The translations under genes and the position numbers were made by a program. A stretch of DNA of 64,000 nt from Nocardia sp. NRRL S-836 (GTDB lineage Bacteria > Actinomycetota > Actinomycetes > Mycobacteriales > Pseudonocardiaceae): assembly GCF_001279525.1 (NCBI RefSeq), contig NZ_LGDY01000025.1:1-64000 (forward strand), written 5' to 3'. This document shows, in pieces, positions 62,730 through 64,000 of the stretch (position 1 is its first letter; each line of letters opens with the position of its first letter). A model generated the notes under the pieces. It was not told where the DNA came from. It worked only from the letters and a program-made list of their open reading frames with translations, and searched no databases.

Positions 62730-64000
62730 CCAGACCCGACCTGCTCGCGCTCACGCCGGACGCCCTCGCGGCGCTCGCCAACCGCGGCCTGGTGAAGCGC
62801 GCGGCCAAGGAGCTCGACGCGGGCGTCCTGCCCGTGCTCGACACCGACCCGGCCGGTGCCGTGCAGGGCAAGTTCCCCGACGGCACGACGACGACCCTGC
62901 CCCCGAACACCGCGCTCGACGCGGCATCGTGCAGCTGCGGCGCGGCCGGCGTGTGCCGCCACCGCATCGCCGTTGTCCTGGCGTACCAACGCACCCAGGA
63001 CGTGGCCGAGCCGGTGGAGCTGTGGTCGCCCGGTGCGGTGACCGACGACGACCTGACGGCGTTGATGGGCGAACGCACGCTGCGCCGTGCCCGCAGGGCG
63101 TTTCAGGCCGGCTACCGCGCGAAGCTGCGCCGTCCGACCGCGACCGACCCGACGGCCCAGGCGGAGCTGCCGACGTGCACGGTGACGTTCCTCGTGCCCG
63201 GCGACCTGGCTTATGTCCACACCGACGCCGTGCACCGCGAGGAGGCGACGGCACTGGCGGTGTGGGCGTTCCGCGCGGCCGACGCGGCGGGCGCCGACAC
63301 CGTGGACGTCGGCGGATCCCCCACCACCGCAACGGACCTGACCGCGGTCACCGACCTGCTCGACCAGCTCCTGCTCGACGGCGCCACGAACGCGAGCGAG
63401 GTCCTCGACGCCGCCTGGCAGCGCCTGCACCGCGACCTGACCGCCCAGCGCCTGCACTGGCCGGCCGCGGTGATCACCGACCTGCTCGCCCAGCTCGCCG
63501 CCTACCGCACCCGCAACGCCGACTACGAGGCCGAGCACTTCGCCGCACTGCTCACCGAACTGCACGCCCGCACCACCGCGACCGGCCCCCGAGCCGAGGT
63601 CCTCGGCTTCGACGAACCGGCGGAAACCCCGCTGCGCCGCGTCCGCCTGACGGCCCTGGGCGCCCGCCTGCGCACCGACACCACCGCCGACGTCTACTTC
63701 GCCTCGGGCGACGTGGTCCTGGTCCAACGCGACACCCCGCTGCGCACCGCCCAGCGCCTGGCCGCGTCGAACGTCGTCTCCGAGTCGGCCACCCGCAACG
63801 CGAGCCGCGCGGTGACCCTGAAGACCAGCCGCATCGCCAAGACCTCACTCACCCCCGTCGGCACCTCCTGGGACGACCTGCCACACCCCCTGGTGGTCGC
63901 CGACTACCCCGCGACCGCCGCCCACCTCGCCGACCTCCCACCCCGCCAGGTCCGCGCCCGCGTCGAGGCCGAACTGGTCCGCGCGGTGCGCGTCACCGAC
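62726..64000 (+). CDS. SWIM zinc-finger protein (YehQ-like), 3' end missing
   Basis: GTG 62726 overlaps the VWA stop (GTGA) and the frame is open to the right edge (425 codons). The SWIM zinc finger is CSCGAAGVCRH (Cys69, Cys71, Cys77, His79; CxC-x5-CxH), a nucleic-acid or protein binding motif. The following region is mixed alpha/beta without recognised catalytic motifs. It is the last visible member of the WGR-MoxR-DUF5682-VWA-SWIM operon. Confidence 0.9.
   Translation, partial: MTRPDLLALTPDALAALANRGLVKRAAKELDAGVLPVLDTDPAGAVQGKFPDGTTTTLPPNTALDAASCSCGAAGVCRHRIAVVLAYQRTQDVAEPVELWSPGAVTDDDLTALMGERTLRRARRAFQAGYRAKLRRPTATDPTAQAELPTCTVTFLVPGDLAYVHTDAVHREEATALAVWAFRAADAAGADTVDVGGSPTTATDLTAVTDLLDQLLLDGATNASEVLDAAWQRLHRDLTAQRLHWPAAVITDLLAQLAAYRTRNADYEAEHFAALLTELHARTTATGPRAEVLGFDEPAETPLRRVRLTALGARLRTDTTADVYFASGDVVLVQRDTPLRTAQRLAASNVVSESATRNASRAVTLKTSRIAKTSLTPVGTSWDDLPHPLVVADYPATAAHLADLPPRQVRARVEAELVRAVRVTD

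Overview
The window is high-GC DNA with strong G/C preference at third codon positions, GTG/TTG starts and many genes overlapping by ATGA or TGATG. With an MPT83-like fasciclin lipoprotein, DUF3152, CU044_5270, AfsR-like, DivIVA-domain and CebR-like LacI proteins, this points to a filamentous actinomycete, most likely Pseudonocardiales (Lentzea/Saccharothrix/Amycolatopsis-like). That placement is inference from gene content. The content is accessory and regulatory chromosome: no ribosomal or core replication operon is present.

Left third (1-22 kb). A truncated fasciclin lipoprotein with a SigK-like promoter, an anti-sigma-type ATPase, a DinB protein and TerC come first. A LigD-type DNA ligase/primase follows, broken by four single-base frame changes. 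Then a STAS domain fused to a GT4 glycosyltransferase, two paralogous small secreted proteins, and a four-gene minus-strand operon (DivIVA-like, universal stress protein, DUF3152 metalloprotease-like, GT4). A cell-wall group (GH25 lysozyme, class A PBP), CsbD, a cold-shock protein with a terminator-like hairpin in its leader, and a MerR regulator with a long structured leader precede a TetR/alcohol dehydrogenase pair. A flavohemoglobin gene ends in an IS982-type element that inserted exactly at its stop codon.

Middle (22-48 kb). A TetR/MFS efflux pair shares a perfect 13-bp-arm operator. Next are a GH92 mannosidase/ATP-grasp pair, an ECF sigma/CU044_5270 pair, an adenylate-forming enzyme, a one-gene island between 17-bp direct repeats, an amino-acid permease, an AfsR-like STAND regulator, and a sigma factor fused to a zinc-finger membrane domain. 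Two tandem CebR-like LacI regulators flank a perfect CebR-type operator. They face a three-gene minus-strand operon: GT4-GT2 fusion, HemN-like radical SAM enzyme, PLP decarboxylase.

Right end (48-64 kb). A tightly packed tRNA array (Gln-CTG, His-GTG and a shortened Met-CAT-like gene) lies beside a possible 16-residue ORF with its own terminator. A GH13 alpha-glucosidase follows. The largest unit is a plus-strand operon running off the right edge: two tandem WGR-DUF4132 proteins, a MoxR AAA+ ATPase, DUF5682, a VWA protein and a SWIM zinc-finger protein. This is the gene set of the poorly understood E. coli yehI/L/M/P/Q (MolR-type) locus, here with a duplicated WGR-DUF4132 gene. It is the best candidate for an interesting NTP-dependent, possibly conflict-related system.
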